A program made the position numbers and the translations under genes. Positions 37,297-47,187 of a stretch of 64,000 nt of DNA are shown one piece after another; positions within the stretch are counted from its first letter, which is position 1; each line of letters opens with the position of its first letter. Origin of the DNA: Rhodonellum psychrophilum GCM71 = DSM 17998 (GTDB lineage: Bacteria; Bacteroidota; Bacteroidia; Cytophagales; Cyclobacteriaceae); contig NZ_KB906673.1 of the NCBI RefSeq assembly GCF_000381545.1, positions 558,001-622,000 on the forward strand, read 5' to 3'. Under the pieces are notes generated by a model, which saw only the letters and a program-made list of their open reading frames with translations, searched no databases and was not told the DNA's origin.

Positions 37297-38790
37297 CTAT
37301 CTATCGGCCCTCGTGCTTGTTCGGTCCACAGGAGTTCTGTTCATCCTGTTGGCTAGATCCCAAGCGGTGTGGAAGATCAATTGTGCTCTTTTAGTCATCA
37401 ATGGGAATTCGATTTTGTCAACCGTATCCGTGTGCTGATGGTAATCATCATGAACACCATTGAAGAAGAAAATAACAGGGATATTGTGTTTTGCGAAGTT
37501 GTAGTGGTCCGAGCGGTAGTAGAACCTGTTCGGATCATCTTCCGCATCATACCTGTAATCCAAAATCAAATTCGTGTGGGTAATGTTGTTGTATTCATTG
37601 ATGGTTTTCAACTGGGAAGAAAGCATCTCTGACCCGATCACGTAAACATAATCCTTGTTCTCGGCATCCTGATACTCATAGTCGATTCTTCCGACCATGT
37701 CGATATTGATGTTGTTCACCGTGTTTTCCAAAGGAAAAATAGGGTGGTCGGAATAGTACTCAGAGCCCAAAAGTCCTTTTTCCTCACCGGTTACATTCAA
37801 GAATAGAATACTTCTTCTTGGCTTGATGCCGTCTTTGGCAGCCATGGCAAAAGCTTCGGCTATCTCCATGACGGAAACCGTTCCAGAGCCATCATCATCG
37901 GCGCCATTGTTGACTCTTCCTTCGCTGTCGATGCCAGTATGGTCATAATGGGAAGAAATCACCAACACTTCCTCCTTCTTGTCTGTGCCTTCCAAGTAGG
38001 CCATCACATTTTCTGTAGGGACGAGTTTTTTGCTTTTCTTTACCAAGAAGCTGGCTTTTTGGATCTTGATGGATTCCGGATTGTTTTTGGCAGCCTCTTT
38101 CAATATCTCTACGGGAGTGGCGAAAAGGGAGGACATTTGGTCACTGCTCACCAAGAAGATCGGCTCTTGTTTGGTTTCTTGTTCAAAACCAAGTCTTCCT
38201 TTACCGCTCAAGGATTTGTATCTGTTGGCCAAGCGGTCAAAATTTGCTTGACCTTCCATGGTCACGATGACGATTCCTGCTGCACCCGCATCCATCACAT
38301 CTTTCACGACCGTTTGCGCACGGCTTCCGATGGCCCAAAGACCGACGATCTTACCCTTTACATCTACTTTTGCAAGGTTTTCGGGCGAAGCCAGACCAAG
38401 AAAAACCAAATCAGCTTTGGCTGCTTTCTTCATGTCACCGTCTCCGATAAAAACAAAATCTTGGTTGTTTACCAATTTCTTTTTCCCAACAGTCAAGTTT
38501 ACCTCAGGGAATGAAACGCTGGCAAGGTTGAATTTTTGGTAATAACTCCCATCCACAGGACCAGCCAGTCCCAAGCCTTCATAAAATTTAGCAAGGTATT
38601 CGGCAGCCATCTTCTGGCCTTTTTCTCCGGTATCCCTTCCTTCCATTTCGTCGGAAGCCAAGATGGTCAGGTGTTTTTCCAAATCACCGGCAGTGATGGT
38701 GGAAGCATATTTGACGGCCATGTCCTGAGCATTGACCTGCCAAGAGAACATCAACAGAAGTGCGCCTGTCAAGGCATAATTTCTTTTCAT
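37297..38790 (-). CDS. M28 family metallopeptidase (secreted)
   Basis: This 497-aa exported zinc aminopeptidase-type protein has a signal peptide (1-22, LLLMFSWQVNAQ), a protease-associated (PA) insert and an M28 catalytic domain. The zinc ligands and catalytic acids appear in order: SSHYDHTGID (His, Asp), NNGADDDGSGT (Asp), VTGEEKGLLGSEY (Glu-Glu), NINIDMVGRI (Asp) and DDYHQHTDTVDKI (His). The C-terminal tail (RTPVDRTSTRADR) is basic. Substrate and exact location (periplasm or outside) are unknown. A strong terminator follows, next to repeat copy D. Confidence 0.9.
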   Translation of the reverse strand: MKRNYALTGALLLMFSWQVNAQDMAVKYASTITAGDLEKHLTILASDEMEGRDTGEKGQKMAAEYLAKFYEGLGLAGPVDGSYYQKFNLASVSFPEVNLTVGKKKLVNNQDFVFIGDGDMKKAAKADLVFLGLASPENLAKVDVKGKIVGLWAIGSRAQTVVKDVMDAGAAGIVIVTMEGQANFDRLANRYKSLSGKGRLGFEQETKQEPIFLVSSDQMSSLFATPVEILKEAAKNNPESIKIQKASFLVKKSKKLVPTENVMAYLEGTDKKEEVLVISSHYDHTGIDSEGRVNNGADDDGSGTVSVMEIAEAFAMAAKDGIKPRRSILFLNVTGEEKGLLGSEYYSDHPIFPLENTVNNINIDMVGRIDYEYQDAENKDYVYVIGSEMLSSQLKTINEYNNITHTNLILDYRYDAEDDPNRFYYRSDHYNFAKHNIPVIFFFNGVHDDYHQHTDTVDKIEFPLMTKRAQLIFHTAWDLANRMNRTPVDRTSTRADR

Positions 38791-38928
38791 AAGTTATAAA
38801 TAAGGGTTATTACTATTCTAGGCTTTAAACTTATCAATTATTCCAATCAGAATGAAACCGTTTATCAATTTGAGTGTTACAGTGCTATATTTCTTTGCCT
38901 CCTAAAATTATTATCATTCAATATTTCT

Positions 38929-38936
38929 TACCTTTG
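38929..38936 (+). promoter_or_regulatory. -7 promoter box for gcvP
   Basis: TACCTTTG matches TAnnTTTG. No good TTTG element appears 18-21 bases upstream. The gcvP start is about 50 bases farther. Confidence 0.45.
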
Positions 38937-38988
38937 CCCTACCAAAAATCAAGGTAGATATAACCCAAATCTCTCACAATCAACATTG

Positions 38989-41889
38989 ATGATGAAAATC
39001 AATCTCACTCCAACTACAAAATTTGAAAACAGGCACAATGGTCCTTCTTCTGAGGAGATCACGTTCATGTTGAATAAGATAGGCGCCGCTTCTTTAGACG
39101 AACTTATCGATCAGACCATTCCCAAATCCATCCAGACGGGAAAGCCATTGGACTTGCCTGCCGCACAATCGGAGGCTGAGTTTTTGAAATCCTTCAAACT
39201 GCTCGCATCGAAAAACAAGATATTCAAATCCTTTATCGGTTTGGGCTACCACGACACGATTGTACCGGGTGTCATTCTGAGAAATATCCTTGAAAATCCG
39301 GGATGGTACACGGCATATACCCCTTACCAAGCCGAAATCGCACAGGGAAGATTGGAAGCTTTGATCAACTTTCAAACTACTGTTATCGAACTTACAGGGA
39401 TGGAGCTTGCAAATGCCTCCTTGTTGGATGAAGCCACCGCAGCTGCCGAAGCCATGACGATGCTGCATGCATCCAAAGCAAAAGAGAAAAAAAATGCCAA
39501 CCGGTATTTTGTCGATGAAAAGATTTTTGAGCAGACCAAAGACTTGTTGATTACCAGATCGGTTCCGGTTGGGATTGAATTGATAATCGCGCCTTTGTCG
39601 GCCTTGGACTTGACTGATCCGCAACTTTACGGATTGATGTTGCAGTACCCAAATTCGGACGGTCAAGCCATCGATTACACAGCACTCCTTGCTTCCGCTA
39701 AAGCCAACAAAGTGCTCGTTGCCTTTGCAGCAGATTTGTTGAGCTTGACTTTATTGACACCTCCAGGTGAAATGGGTGCGGATGTCGTAGTCGGCACCAC
39801 CCAACGATTCGGGGTTCCGATGGGATTTGGCGGTCCTCATGCCGCATTTTTTGCAACCAAAGAAGCGTTTAAAAGACAGATTCCGGGAAGAATCATTGGT
39901 GTTTCCGTGGATAAGGATGGAAACAACGCCTACAGAATGGCTCTCCAGACCCGTGAACAACATATCAAAAGAGAAAAAGCAACCTCCAATATCTGTACAG
40001 CGCAGGTGCTTCTTGCCGTAATGGCGGGGATGTATGCGGTCTACCACGGTCCAAAAGGGCTAAAAGAAATCGCAAGCAGAATCCATGGACTTGCCCAACT
40101 CACCGGAAAGGCATTGAAATCCCTGGGCTTTGAGCAGTTGAACGAAAATTATTTCGACACCATTCGGATCAAAGCCGATGAGGTCCAGCAATCCAAAATC
40201 CACGCATTTGCCTTTTCTTCCGAAATGAATTTCAGGTATGAAAAAGGAGCGATTATTCTGACATTTGATGAGGTCAAGACTTTAGAAGATGTGACCGCAG
40301 TAGTGGAAGTTTTTGCAAAATCAACGAACATCAAGACCAAAGTCGATATCAATGCCTTGGTGGATGGTTTGGAAATCAATCTGCCGAAAGCATTGGATAG
40401 GAAATCCGAATACCTTACCCATCCTGTGTTCAACCAATTCCATTCCGAACATGAAATGCTCAGGTATATCAAACGTCTGGAAAACAAGGATCTTTCCTTG
40501 GTGCACTCTATGATCTCCTTGGGTTCCTGTACAATGAAGTTGAATGCAACTTCAGAGATGATTCCGGTCACCTGGCCAGAATTTGGACAGCTGCATCCCT
40601 ATGCACCCCAAGACCAAGCCGCAGGCTATTATGAGTTGTTCCAAAACCTTAGAAATTGGTTGACAGAAATCACTGGTTTTGCCGACACCTCCTTGCAGCC
40701 CAATTCTGGTGCACAGGGAGAATATGCGGGTTTGATGGTCATCCGAGCCTACCACTTGAGTAGGGGAGACCACCATAGAAACATTGCCTTGATTCCAACT
40801 TCGGCGCATGGTACCAATCCAGCATCTGCGATCATGGCAGGGATGAAAGTGGTTTTGGTGAAATGTGATGAGAAGGGAAACATTGACGTAGCAGACCTTG
40901 AGGCAAAAGCCCTTGAACATAAAAATGATCTGGCGGCATTGATGGTGACGTATCCTTCCACCCATGGGGTGTTTGAGGAAGCCATCCAAGAAATCTGCCA
41001 GTTGATCCATGACAATGGAGGACAAGTTTACATGGACGGAGCCAATATGAATGCTCAGGTTGGTTTGACCAGTCCGGGTATTATTGGCGCGGACGTTTGT
41101 CACCTGAATCTCCACAAGACTTTCTGTATCCCACATGGTGGAGGCGGACCTGGCGTAGGCCCGATCTGTGTGGCCAAGCATTTGGTTCCTTTCCTTCCGG
41201 GAAATCCTCTGGTGAAAACTGGAGGCAAGCAGGCGATTACCGCCATTTCTGCTGCCCCCTTTGGCAGTGCAAGCATATTGGCCATTTCTTACGCTTACAT
41301 CTCCATGATGGGAGGAGATGGCTTGACCAATGCAACCAAAATAGCCATCCTGAATGCCAACTACATGAAGGCAAGGCTGGAAGAGCATTATCCAATTCTC
41401 TATACCGGAACACACGGAAGGGCTGCCCACGAAATGATTTTGGATTGCAGGGCTTTCAAGGATTTCGGAATTGAAGTGGAGGACATCGCCAAGCGATTGA
41501 TGGATTATGGATTCCACGCACCGACGGTTTCCTTCCCAGTGGCCGGCACCTTGATGATCGAGCCAACCGAATCCGAAACCTTATCTGAACTCGACAGGTT
41601 CTGTGATGCCATGATCAGCATCCGAGAGGAAATCAGAGATGTGGAGTCTGGAGCGGCAGACAGAGACAACAACGTCTTGAAAAATGCACCACATACTGCT
41701 GGATTGGCTCTGGCAGACCATTGGAATTTCCCATATTCCAGAGAAAAGGCTGTTTTCCCACTTCCTTATGTGAAAGGCAATAAATTCTGGCCAACTGTCA
41801 GAAGAATTGATTCTGCATACGGAGACAGAAATTTGGTTTGTAGCTGTATTCCTGTGGAGGAATATGCTGAAGTAGCAGAAACGGTTTGA
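38989..41889 (+). CDS. gcvP: Glycine dehydrogenase (decarboxylating), P protein
   Basis: The P protein of the glycine cleavage system decarboxylates glycine and passes the aminomethyl group to the lipoyl H protein. This is the long single-chain form of about 966 aa, joining the two subunits found separately in some bacteria. The PLP-binding lysine is Lys710 in [16 protein letters not shown]. Other marks are [15 protein letters not shown] near 71 and [13 protein letters not shown] near 507. The enzyme is cytoplasmic. No gcvT or gcvH is nearby, as is common in Bacteroidota. Either ATG (38989 or 38992) may be used. Confidence 0.96.
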   Translation: MMKINLTPTTKFENRHNGPSSEEITFMLNKIGAASLDELIDQTIPKSIQTGKPLDLPAAQSEAEFLKSFKLLASKNKIFKSFIGLGYHDTIVPGVILRNILENPGWYTAYTPYQAEIAQGRLEALINFQTTVIELTGMELANASLLDEATAAAEAMTMLHASKAKEKKNANRYFVDEKIFEQTKDLLITRSVPVGIELIIAPLSALDLTDPQLYGLMLQYPNSDGQAIDYTALLASAKANKVLVAFAADLLSLTLLTPPGEMGADVVVGTTQRFGVPMGFGGPHAAFFATKEAFKRQIPGRIIGVSVDKDGNNAYRMALQTREQHIKREKATSNICTAQVLLAVMAGMYAVYHGPKGLKEIASRIHGLAQLTGKALKSLGFEQLNENYFDTIRIKADEVQQSKIHAFAFSSEMNFRYEKGAIILTFDEVKTLEDVTAVVEVFAKSTNIKTKVDINALVDGLEINLPKALDRKSEYLTHPVFNQFHSEHEMLRYIKRLENKDLSLVHSMISLGSCTMKLNATSEMIPVTWPEFGQLHPYAPQDQAAGYYELFQNLRNWLTEITGFADTSLQPNSGAQGEYAGLMVIRAYHLSRGDHHRNIALIPTSAHGTNPASAIMAGMKVVLVKCDEKGNIDVADLEAKALEHKNDLAALMVTYPSTHGVFEEAIQEICQLIHDNGGQVYMDGANMNAQVGLTSPGIIGADVCHLNLHKTFCIPHGGGGPGVGPICVAKHLVPFLPGNPLVKTGGKQAITAISAAPFGSASILAISYAYISMMGGDGLTNATKIAILNANYMKARLEEHYPILYTGTHGRAAHEMILDCRAFKDFGIEVEDIAKRLMDYGFHAPTVSFPVAGTLMIEPTESETLSELDRFCDAMISIREEIRDVESGAADRDNNVLKNAPHTAGLALADHWNFPYSREKAVFPLPYVKGNKFWPTVRRIDSAYGDRNLVCSCIPVEEYAEVAETV

Positions 41890-41939
41890 TAAATCAAACA
41901 CTTGATTAATTTTCAAAGAACACGAATTCAATAAATATG

Positions 41940-41969
41940 AAGCCCCAGATCGATTCTGGGGCTTTTTTT
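41940..41969 (+). terminator. Intrinsic terminator of gcvP
   Basis: AGCCCCAGA, loop TCGAT, TCTGGGGCT, then TTTTTT: a perfect 9-bp stem with T-run. Confidence 0.85.
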
Positions 41970-42029
41970 GTATCCTTCTTAATTTATTTGAAAAGTTTTG
42001 AAACTGCTCTTAATTGATTAAAATAATAA

Positions 42030-42404
42030 TCAGGTAGCACCTATCTGACAGCTATTGTACTTGGAAATGATCCTACTGTCACTGAGCAATTCAAATCCAT
42101 ATATACCATCCTGAGCACCAAGTAATCCCAACACCTCTCCTTCGCAATTGTACACGGGTATTATAGAATTGCATACAGCGCAACAGTTGCCAAAAATAAA
42201 TAGTGTTTGCCCATTCAATTCTGTTTGGGCCACATAAAATAATTCCCGAAGGGAGCCGGATTCCATTTCAGCTAACTTTGTAGCCAGCCAAGGCAATTCA
42301 CTTGCTGGATTGGATACGCCACAAGCTGAGATAGGCTTTTCCTCTTCATTCCTGCAGGATAGCAATACTAGCCCCATTACCAATAGTAAGATTGTTTTTC
42401 TCAT
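42030..42404 (-). CDS. Small putative lipoprotein, 124 aa
   Basis: This protein has a clear lipoprotein signal (LVMGLVLLSC, lipidated Cys17) and a small globular domain I do not recognise. It is rich in Cys, with a cluster GNCCAVCNSIIPVYNCEGE near 73-91 and Cys28 and Cys120 elsewhere, which suggests disulfides or a metal site. It converges with gcvP, is divergent from the M1 peptidase gene, and is expected on the periplasmic side of a membrane. No function is claimed. Confidence 0.65.
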   Translation of the reverse strand: MRKTILLLVMGLVLLSCRNEEEKPISACGVSNPASELPWLATKLAEMESGSLRELFYVAQTELNGQTLFIFGNCCAVCNSIIPVYNCEGEVLGLLGAQDGIYGFELLSDSRIISKYNSCQIGAT

Positions 42405-42520
42405 AGGGAATGTAAGTAAGTTGTAGTTTGCTGAGACATTTCTATCTTTACGTAATATTGACTAAAAATGTCCTGAACTGGATTGATTTTTATATTTTTA
42501 AATCAAAATACCCTCATCAG

Positions 42521-44107
42521 ATGAAAAAAACTTTCCCGATTTTTCTACTATTCTTTTTTATCTCCCAATTTTCATTTTCCCAAATCCAAAAAAACTGGGC
42601 TTGGGGTGGACCGATTGATCCACTTCAGGAAAAATTCCAGATCCTTCATTACCAACTGGAACTGGAGATTTTTCCCGAAAAACAGGAAATTCATGGGCTC
42701 AACAGGGTCACTTTTTCGGCTACCGAAAAACTGGACACCTTGCGCCTCAACCTGATCGAAGAATACACCGTCAACAAGGTAATCATGGATGGGAAAGAAA
42801 TCGCCTTCCGTCATTTTGGGGATACGCTGGATATTTTCCCTATCGATTGCAGTTGTCAGGATGTCGAGATTCACTATGGCGGCAAGACTCCGATCGCCAT
42901 TCGTCCGCCATGGACAGGTGGCTTTACATGGGAAATGGACCAGTTGGACAACCACTGGATGGGGCTTTCCTCCCAAAATGAAGGGGCGAAAATCTTCATG
43001 CCTTGTCTTGACCATCCTTCCAGTGAGCCCCAAAACGGCGTGGATCTGATTTTCACTGCACCCAAATCCTATTTTGTGGCTGCAAACGGGCAGCTCATCC
43101 GTACCACAGAAACCGAAAACAAAGTCACCTATCATTGGGCCACAGAATACCCGATCAACAATTACAACATCAATTTTACCCTTGGGGCATTCCATGAGGA
43201 ATCGAAAACCTTTTTGAGTGCCGATGGGATGGAAATTCCCATGAAAGTATATGTCCTCCAGGAAAACAGGGACAAAGCCAAATCGCTTTTGGAGGTGTTG
43301 GAAATAAGTGCCAAAACCCATGAAAAATATTTTGGCCCTTATCCCTTTCCCAATGATAAAATAGCCGTGGTCGAAACTCCCTACCTCGGCATGGAGCATC
43401 AGACCATCAATGCCTATGGCAACAATTACCAATTTGTCCACATGGGAAAAGTACAATACGATTGGTTGCTGCACCATGAGTTGGGGCACGAGTGGTTTGG
43501 CAACAAGGTCTCGGTCAAGGATTGGGCGGATTTTTGGATCCACGAGGGATTGACCGCCTATGGCGATTGGTTGTTCTTTTGGGAACATGGAGCAGAAGAC
43601 GCCTATCATGAAAAAGTGGCTTCTGTTCGCAAGAGCATTGCCCATGCGCGACCGGTGGTTTCCCCCAGAAATTCAACGTCCGACTATGCCTATCACGGCG
43701 AAATTTACACCAAAGGCGCTTATATCATCCATTCCCTCCGCTACTTTTTGGGCGATGAAATATTTTTCCCGATGCTCAAAGCATTCACTTCCGACGAGCG
43801 ATTTACCTATAACAATCTTGTGGAAACGGCTGACTTCACGGAATTTGCCCAGCAATATTCAGGAAAGGATTTGCAGGGCTTTTTTGACTTGTATCTGAAA
43901 TCGGTCCGTGTTCCCAAAGTAAATGTTCGGAAAAAGGGTAAAAACCAGTATAAAGTGAGTTTGTCCAATATTGAATTTGAAATGCCTGTGGAGGTCAAAA
44001 CTTCCAAAGGTTTGGAAAGAATGGTTTTGTCGAAAAAACCGATTGTGATAAAAAGTGATGTACCGATCGAAGTGGATCCCAAAGGCTGGTATTTGATGGC
44101 CAAATGA
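42521..44107 (+). CDS. M1 family zinc aminopeptidase (secreted)
   Basis: This 528-aa exported peptidase has a signal peptide (IFLLFFFISQFSFSQ, about 5-19), an N-terminal beta domain and an M1 catalytic domain. The zinc site is HELGH (His319 to His323) with the third ligand Glu342 in HEGLTAYG, exactly the M1 spacing. TPYLGMEHQT matches the aminopeptidase GxMEN-type motif with variation (GMEHQ). It lacks the long C-terminal helical domain of ERAP/PepN, as do other short Bacteroidota M1 peptidases. I chose the ATG at 42521 because it begins the signal peptide. Confidence 0.9.
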   Translation: MKKTFPIFLLFFFISQFSFSQIQKNWAWGGPIDPLQEKFQILHYQLELEIFPEKQEIHGLNRVTFSATEKLDTLRLNLIEEYTVNKVIMDGKEIAFRHFGDTLDIFPIDCSCQDVEIHYGGKTPIAIRPPWTGGFTWEMDQLDNHWMGLSSQNEGAKIFMPCLDHPSSEPQNGVDLIFTAPKSYFVAANGQLIRTTETENKVTYHWATEYPINNYNINFTLGAFHEESKTFLSADGMEIPMKVYVLQENRDKAKSLLEVLEISAKTHEKYFGPYPFPNDKIAVVETPYLGMEHQTINAYGNNYQFVHMGKVQYDWLLHHELGHEWFGNKVSVKDWADFWIHEGLTAYGDWLFFWEHGAEDAYHEKVASVRKSIAHARPVVSPRNSTSDYAYHGEIYTKGAYIIHSLRYFLGDEIFFPMLKAFTSDERFTYNNLVETADFTEFAQQYSGKDLQGFFDLYLKSVRVPKVNVRKKGKNQYKVSLSNIEFEMPVEVKTSKGLERMVLSKKPIVIKSDVPIEVDPKGWYLMAK

Positions 44108-44164
44108 GCACATGCTTTCATTGCCAGGGATTCAAAATTCTTAGGCAAGATGGATATTGCATAC

Positions 44165-44205
44165 AAAATAGGTGGGGCGTCAAAACTTCACCTGTTTTTG
44201 TTTTG
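44165..44205 (+). terminator. Weak candidate terminator after the M1 gene
   Basis: AGGTG (44170-44174) pairs with CACCT (44189-44193) around a 14-base loop, followed by GTTTTTGTTTT. The stem is short, so the call is tentative. Confidence 0.35.
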
Positions 44206-44357
44206 TGCTTTTCTGGAATCTTGCCGGTTTAAACTCTTGCCATCTTGAATCAAAATATTGTATTCTGGCACTATTCAGACAAAATTTCTTATTTTTCCAG
44301 CCAAAACAATTCCAATTGCAAATTCCTTTGCTTGCCCAGTCTTGATCTCCCAATTTT

Positions 44358-45593
44358 ATGTCCTCAAAACTTCTTATCAGATTATCACTGATTTTCAATT
44401 ACATGGTATTCGCGGTACTGCTGAATTCCGTGGGGGCTGTCATTCTTCAGGTACAGCGGACTTTTGATGTGACCAAGGCGGAGGCTTCTTTGCTGGAAGG
44501 ATTCAAGGATTTGCCGATTGCCATTTTCTCCTTTATTTTCGCCTCATTTTTGCCAAAACTCGGAATCCGAAGGGGGATGCTGGTTGCGCTTCTTGCGGTA
44601 GCGGCCATTTGTTTTTTGATGCCCTTGATTGCCGATCAGTTTTGGTATTTCAAATTGCTTTTTGCCGTGGTGGGGATTTCCTTTGCAGTGATCAAGGTCA
44701 GTGTTTTTGCAACCATTGGTTTGGTCACCGATACTCCTAAAGAACACAGCAGTCTGATGAGTACCATCGAGGGGTTTTTCATGGTGGGAGTGCTCTTGGG
44801 CAATGTGTTTTTCAGCCTTTTTGTCAATGATGCGGACCCAAGTTCGGCCACTTGGCTGAACATCTATTGGTATTTGGGTGCTTTGACGCTGCTAGCAGCC
44901 TTGCTTCTGTATTTTAGCGAGATCAATGAGTCTGCATCCAAAAGGGACAGCACCCTATATTCCAATGAATTTATGGAAATGATAAAATTGGTTGCCAAGC
45001 CATTGGTGCTGGTTTTTGCAGCGTCGGCGTTTTTGTTTGTCTTGGTGGAGCAAAGCTTTATGACTTGGACACCTACCTTTTACCAAGAAGTATTGAAAGT
45101 TCCTGCCAGTATGGGCATACAGGCCGGGGCGGTTTTGGCAGGTGCTTTGGCCTTGGGTCGTTTGTTGGCGGGGCTCCTGCTGAAAAGGGTCCATTGGTTG
45201 ACGGTGACGTTGACTTGTACGGTTTTGGTGGGATCCTGTGTCCTTTTGACTTTGCCCTTGACGGCTGATTTGCCAGAAGCCACTACGACCATCACCTGGT
45301 TCAATGCGCCCTCGGTGGTGTATGTTTTTCCCATTATGGGTTTGTTTCTCGCTCCGATTTATCCCACTATCAATTCCGTGGTATTGAGTGCATTGCCCAA
45401 ATACATGCAGAGTTCGATGTCAGGTTTGATTGTGGTTTTTTCTGCTTTGGGCGGGACTACCGGATCCATCATCACCGGCAATATGTTTGAGGCCTATGGG
45501 GGAACCACCGCCTTTTATTTCTCGCTTATTCCCATCCTACTTTTGTGTGGAGTATTGATATTATTGAACAGACAAGTAAATAAAAACGCATGA
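44358..45593 (+). CDS. MFS transporter
   Basis: This 411-aa inner-membrane protein has about 12 transmembrane segments in two halves. The start is VLLNSVGAVILQVQRTFDVT, and the loop after helix 2 has SFLPKLGIRRGMLVAL (the expected Asp/Arg-type pattern is only partly kept). The second half contains VLAGALALGRLLAGLLLKRV. It belongs to the major facilitator superfamily of proton-coupled or uniport carriers. Its stop overlaps the start of the trehalase gene by 4 bases (ATGA), which makes a sugar, probably trehalose or a related disaccharide, the most likely cargo by context. Confidence 0.85.
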   Translation: MSSKLLIRLSLIFNYMVFAVLLNSVGAVILQVQRTFDVTKAEASLLEGFKDLPIAIFSFIFASFLPKLGIRRGMLVALLAVAAICFLMPLIADQFWYFKLLFAVVGISFAVIKVSVFATIGLVTDTPKEHSSLMSTIEGFFMVGVLLGNVFFSLFVNDADPSSATWLNIYWYLGALTLLAALLLYFSEINESASKRDSTLYSNEFMEMIKLVAKPLVLVFAASAFLFVLVEQSFMTWTPTFYQEVLKVPASMGIQAGAVLAGALALGRLLAGLLLKRVHWLTVTLTCTVLVGSCVLLTLPLTADLPEATTTITWFNAPSVVYVFPIMGLFLAPIYPTINSVVLSALPKYMQSSMSGLIVVFSALGGTTGSIITGNMFEAYGGTTAFYFSLIPILLLCGVLILLNRQVNKNA

Positions 45594-47113
45594 AAACTCC
45601 ATTGACACCTGAGACGATGTATGGCGAGTTGTTTGAAGCAGTGCAACTGGGCGGGGTTTTTAAAGATTCGAAGATTTTTGTGGATGCCATTCCCCAAAAA
45701 CCCGTAGCGGAAATTCTTCGGGACTTTCGGGAAAGTCGGCACCATGAGGGTTTTTCCTTGGTGGATTTTGTCAGGGAAAATTTCAAGACCCAAGCAATTG
45801 TGGACTCCGCTCAACTTCCAAGGGATCTTCCTTTGGAAGAAAGGCTGCACCTCCAATGGGACCTACTCGAAAGAGCACCGGATCAACAGGTCGAAAATTC
45901 CAGCCTGATTCCATTGCCAAAGGCATATATCGTGCCCGGGGGAAGGTTTGGTGAAATCTATTATTGGGACAGTTACTTTACGCTTTTGGGATTGAAAGTT
46001 TCCGGAAAAACTGCACTGATGGCATCGATGGTCGATAATTTTGCCCATTTGATAGAGACGGTGGGCCATATTCCGAATGGCAACCGGAGTTATTTCATTT
46101 CCCGAAGTCAACCTCCTTTTTTCGCCAAAATGGTAGAATTGTTGGCGGAAGTGATGCAGGATGAAAAAATCTTCCTCCAATACCTTCCCGCAATGCTGAA
46201 GGAATATGATTTTTGGATGGCTGGGGCGGATCAATTGAATACCGGAGAAGCAATTTCCCGGGTAGTGAAGTTTGAGGAGAACATTTATCTGAACCGATAT
46301 TATGATGACCTGGATACACCGAGGCCGGAGTCTTTTGTGGAGGATTTGGAATTGTTGGAAAGTGCTGGAAACACCCCTGAGCTTCTCCGCCAAATCCGTG
46401 CAGCATGCGAATCCGGTTGGGACTTCAGTTCCCGATGGCTCAAGGATCCAATGGAATTGAAAAGTATCGAAACCTTTGATCTCCTTCCCGTTGACCTGAA
46501 TGTCTTGATGGCAGAGATCGAAAGGATCATTGCCAAATCCCTTGCCATTTCCGATAGGATCGCGGAAGCGGAGGCGTTCGTTCAGAAATGGGCCAACCGC
46601 AAAAAGGCAATTCAGCAGCATTTTTGGGACGATCGCTCCGGGCTTTTTTTGGATATCCATTGGAAAACCAAAGAGACGGTCTATAGGCCTTCACTCGCAG
46701 CGTTTTTTCCACTTTGGACGAATGTTGCCCATGAAAGCCAGGCAGAAAGGGTACTGGAGTACGCCGAAAAGAATTTCCTGAAACCGGGTGGTTTGGTCAC
46801 CTCCAACCAGTATTCCGGACAGCAATGGGATGCCCCCAATGGCTGGGCTCCTTTGCAGTGGATCGGGTTTTTGGCAATGCGCAATTATGGCAATAATGAT
46901 CTTGCGCTGGATCTGGCCCATCGCTGGACCCAGCTGAATGAGCAGGTATTTGAGCGGACAGGAAAGATGATGGAGAAATACAATGTGGAAGACCTCAGTC
47001 AGGAAGCCGGAGGTGGCGAATATCCGGTTCAGGATGGATTCGGTTGGACCAACGGGGTTTTTCTGGCGATGAAGGAATGGATGAAAAAGGCGCAAAAAAC
47101 CAAATTATATTAG
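45590..47113 (+). CDS. treF: Alpha,alpha-trehalase (GH37), cytoplasmic type
   Basis: Trehalase hydrolyses trehalose to two glucose molecules. The 507-aa protein has both family signatures: PGGRFGEIYYWDSYF near 115-130 and QWDAPNGWAPLQWIG near 411-425. The catalytic acid pair of GH37 is expected in AGAESGWDFSSRW-type and EKYNVEDLSQEAGGGEY segments; the visible CESGWDFSSRW fits. There is no signal peptide, so it works in the cytoplasm on imported trehalose. It overlaps the MFS gene by 4 bases, which points to a transport-plus-hydrolysis pair. Confidence 0.93.
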   Translation: MKTPLTPETMYGELFEAVQLGGVFKDSKIFVDAIPQKPVAEILRDFRESRHHEGFSLVDFVRENFKTQAIVDSAQLPRDLPLEERLHLQWDLLERAPDQQVENSSLIPLPKAYIVPGGRFGEIYYWDSYFTLLGLKVSGKTALMASMVDNFAHLIETVGHIPNGNRSYFISRSQPPFFAKMVELLAEVMQDEKIFLQYLPAMLKEYDFWMAGADQLNTGEAISRVVKFEENIYLNRYYDDLDTPRPESFVEDLELLESAGNTPELLRQIRAACESGWDFSSRWLKDPMELKSIETFDLLPVDLNVLMAEIERIIAKSLAISDRIAEAEAFVQKWANRKKAIQQHFWDDRSGLFLDIHWKTKETVYRPSLAAFFPLWTNVAHESQAERVLEYAEKNFLKPGGLVTSNQYSGQQWDAPNGWAPLQWIGFLAMRNYGNNDLALDLAHRWTQLNEQVFERTGKMMEKYNVEDLSQEAGGGEYPVQDGFGWTNGVFLAMKEWMKKAQKTKLY

Positions 47114-47187
47114 CGTTTGCATTGACGGTCCAATGGCTGTACTTTCTCTAAAGCTGAAAAAACACAAAGACCTTTATCAAAAAACGA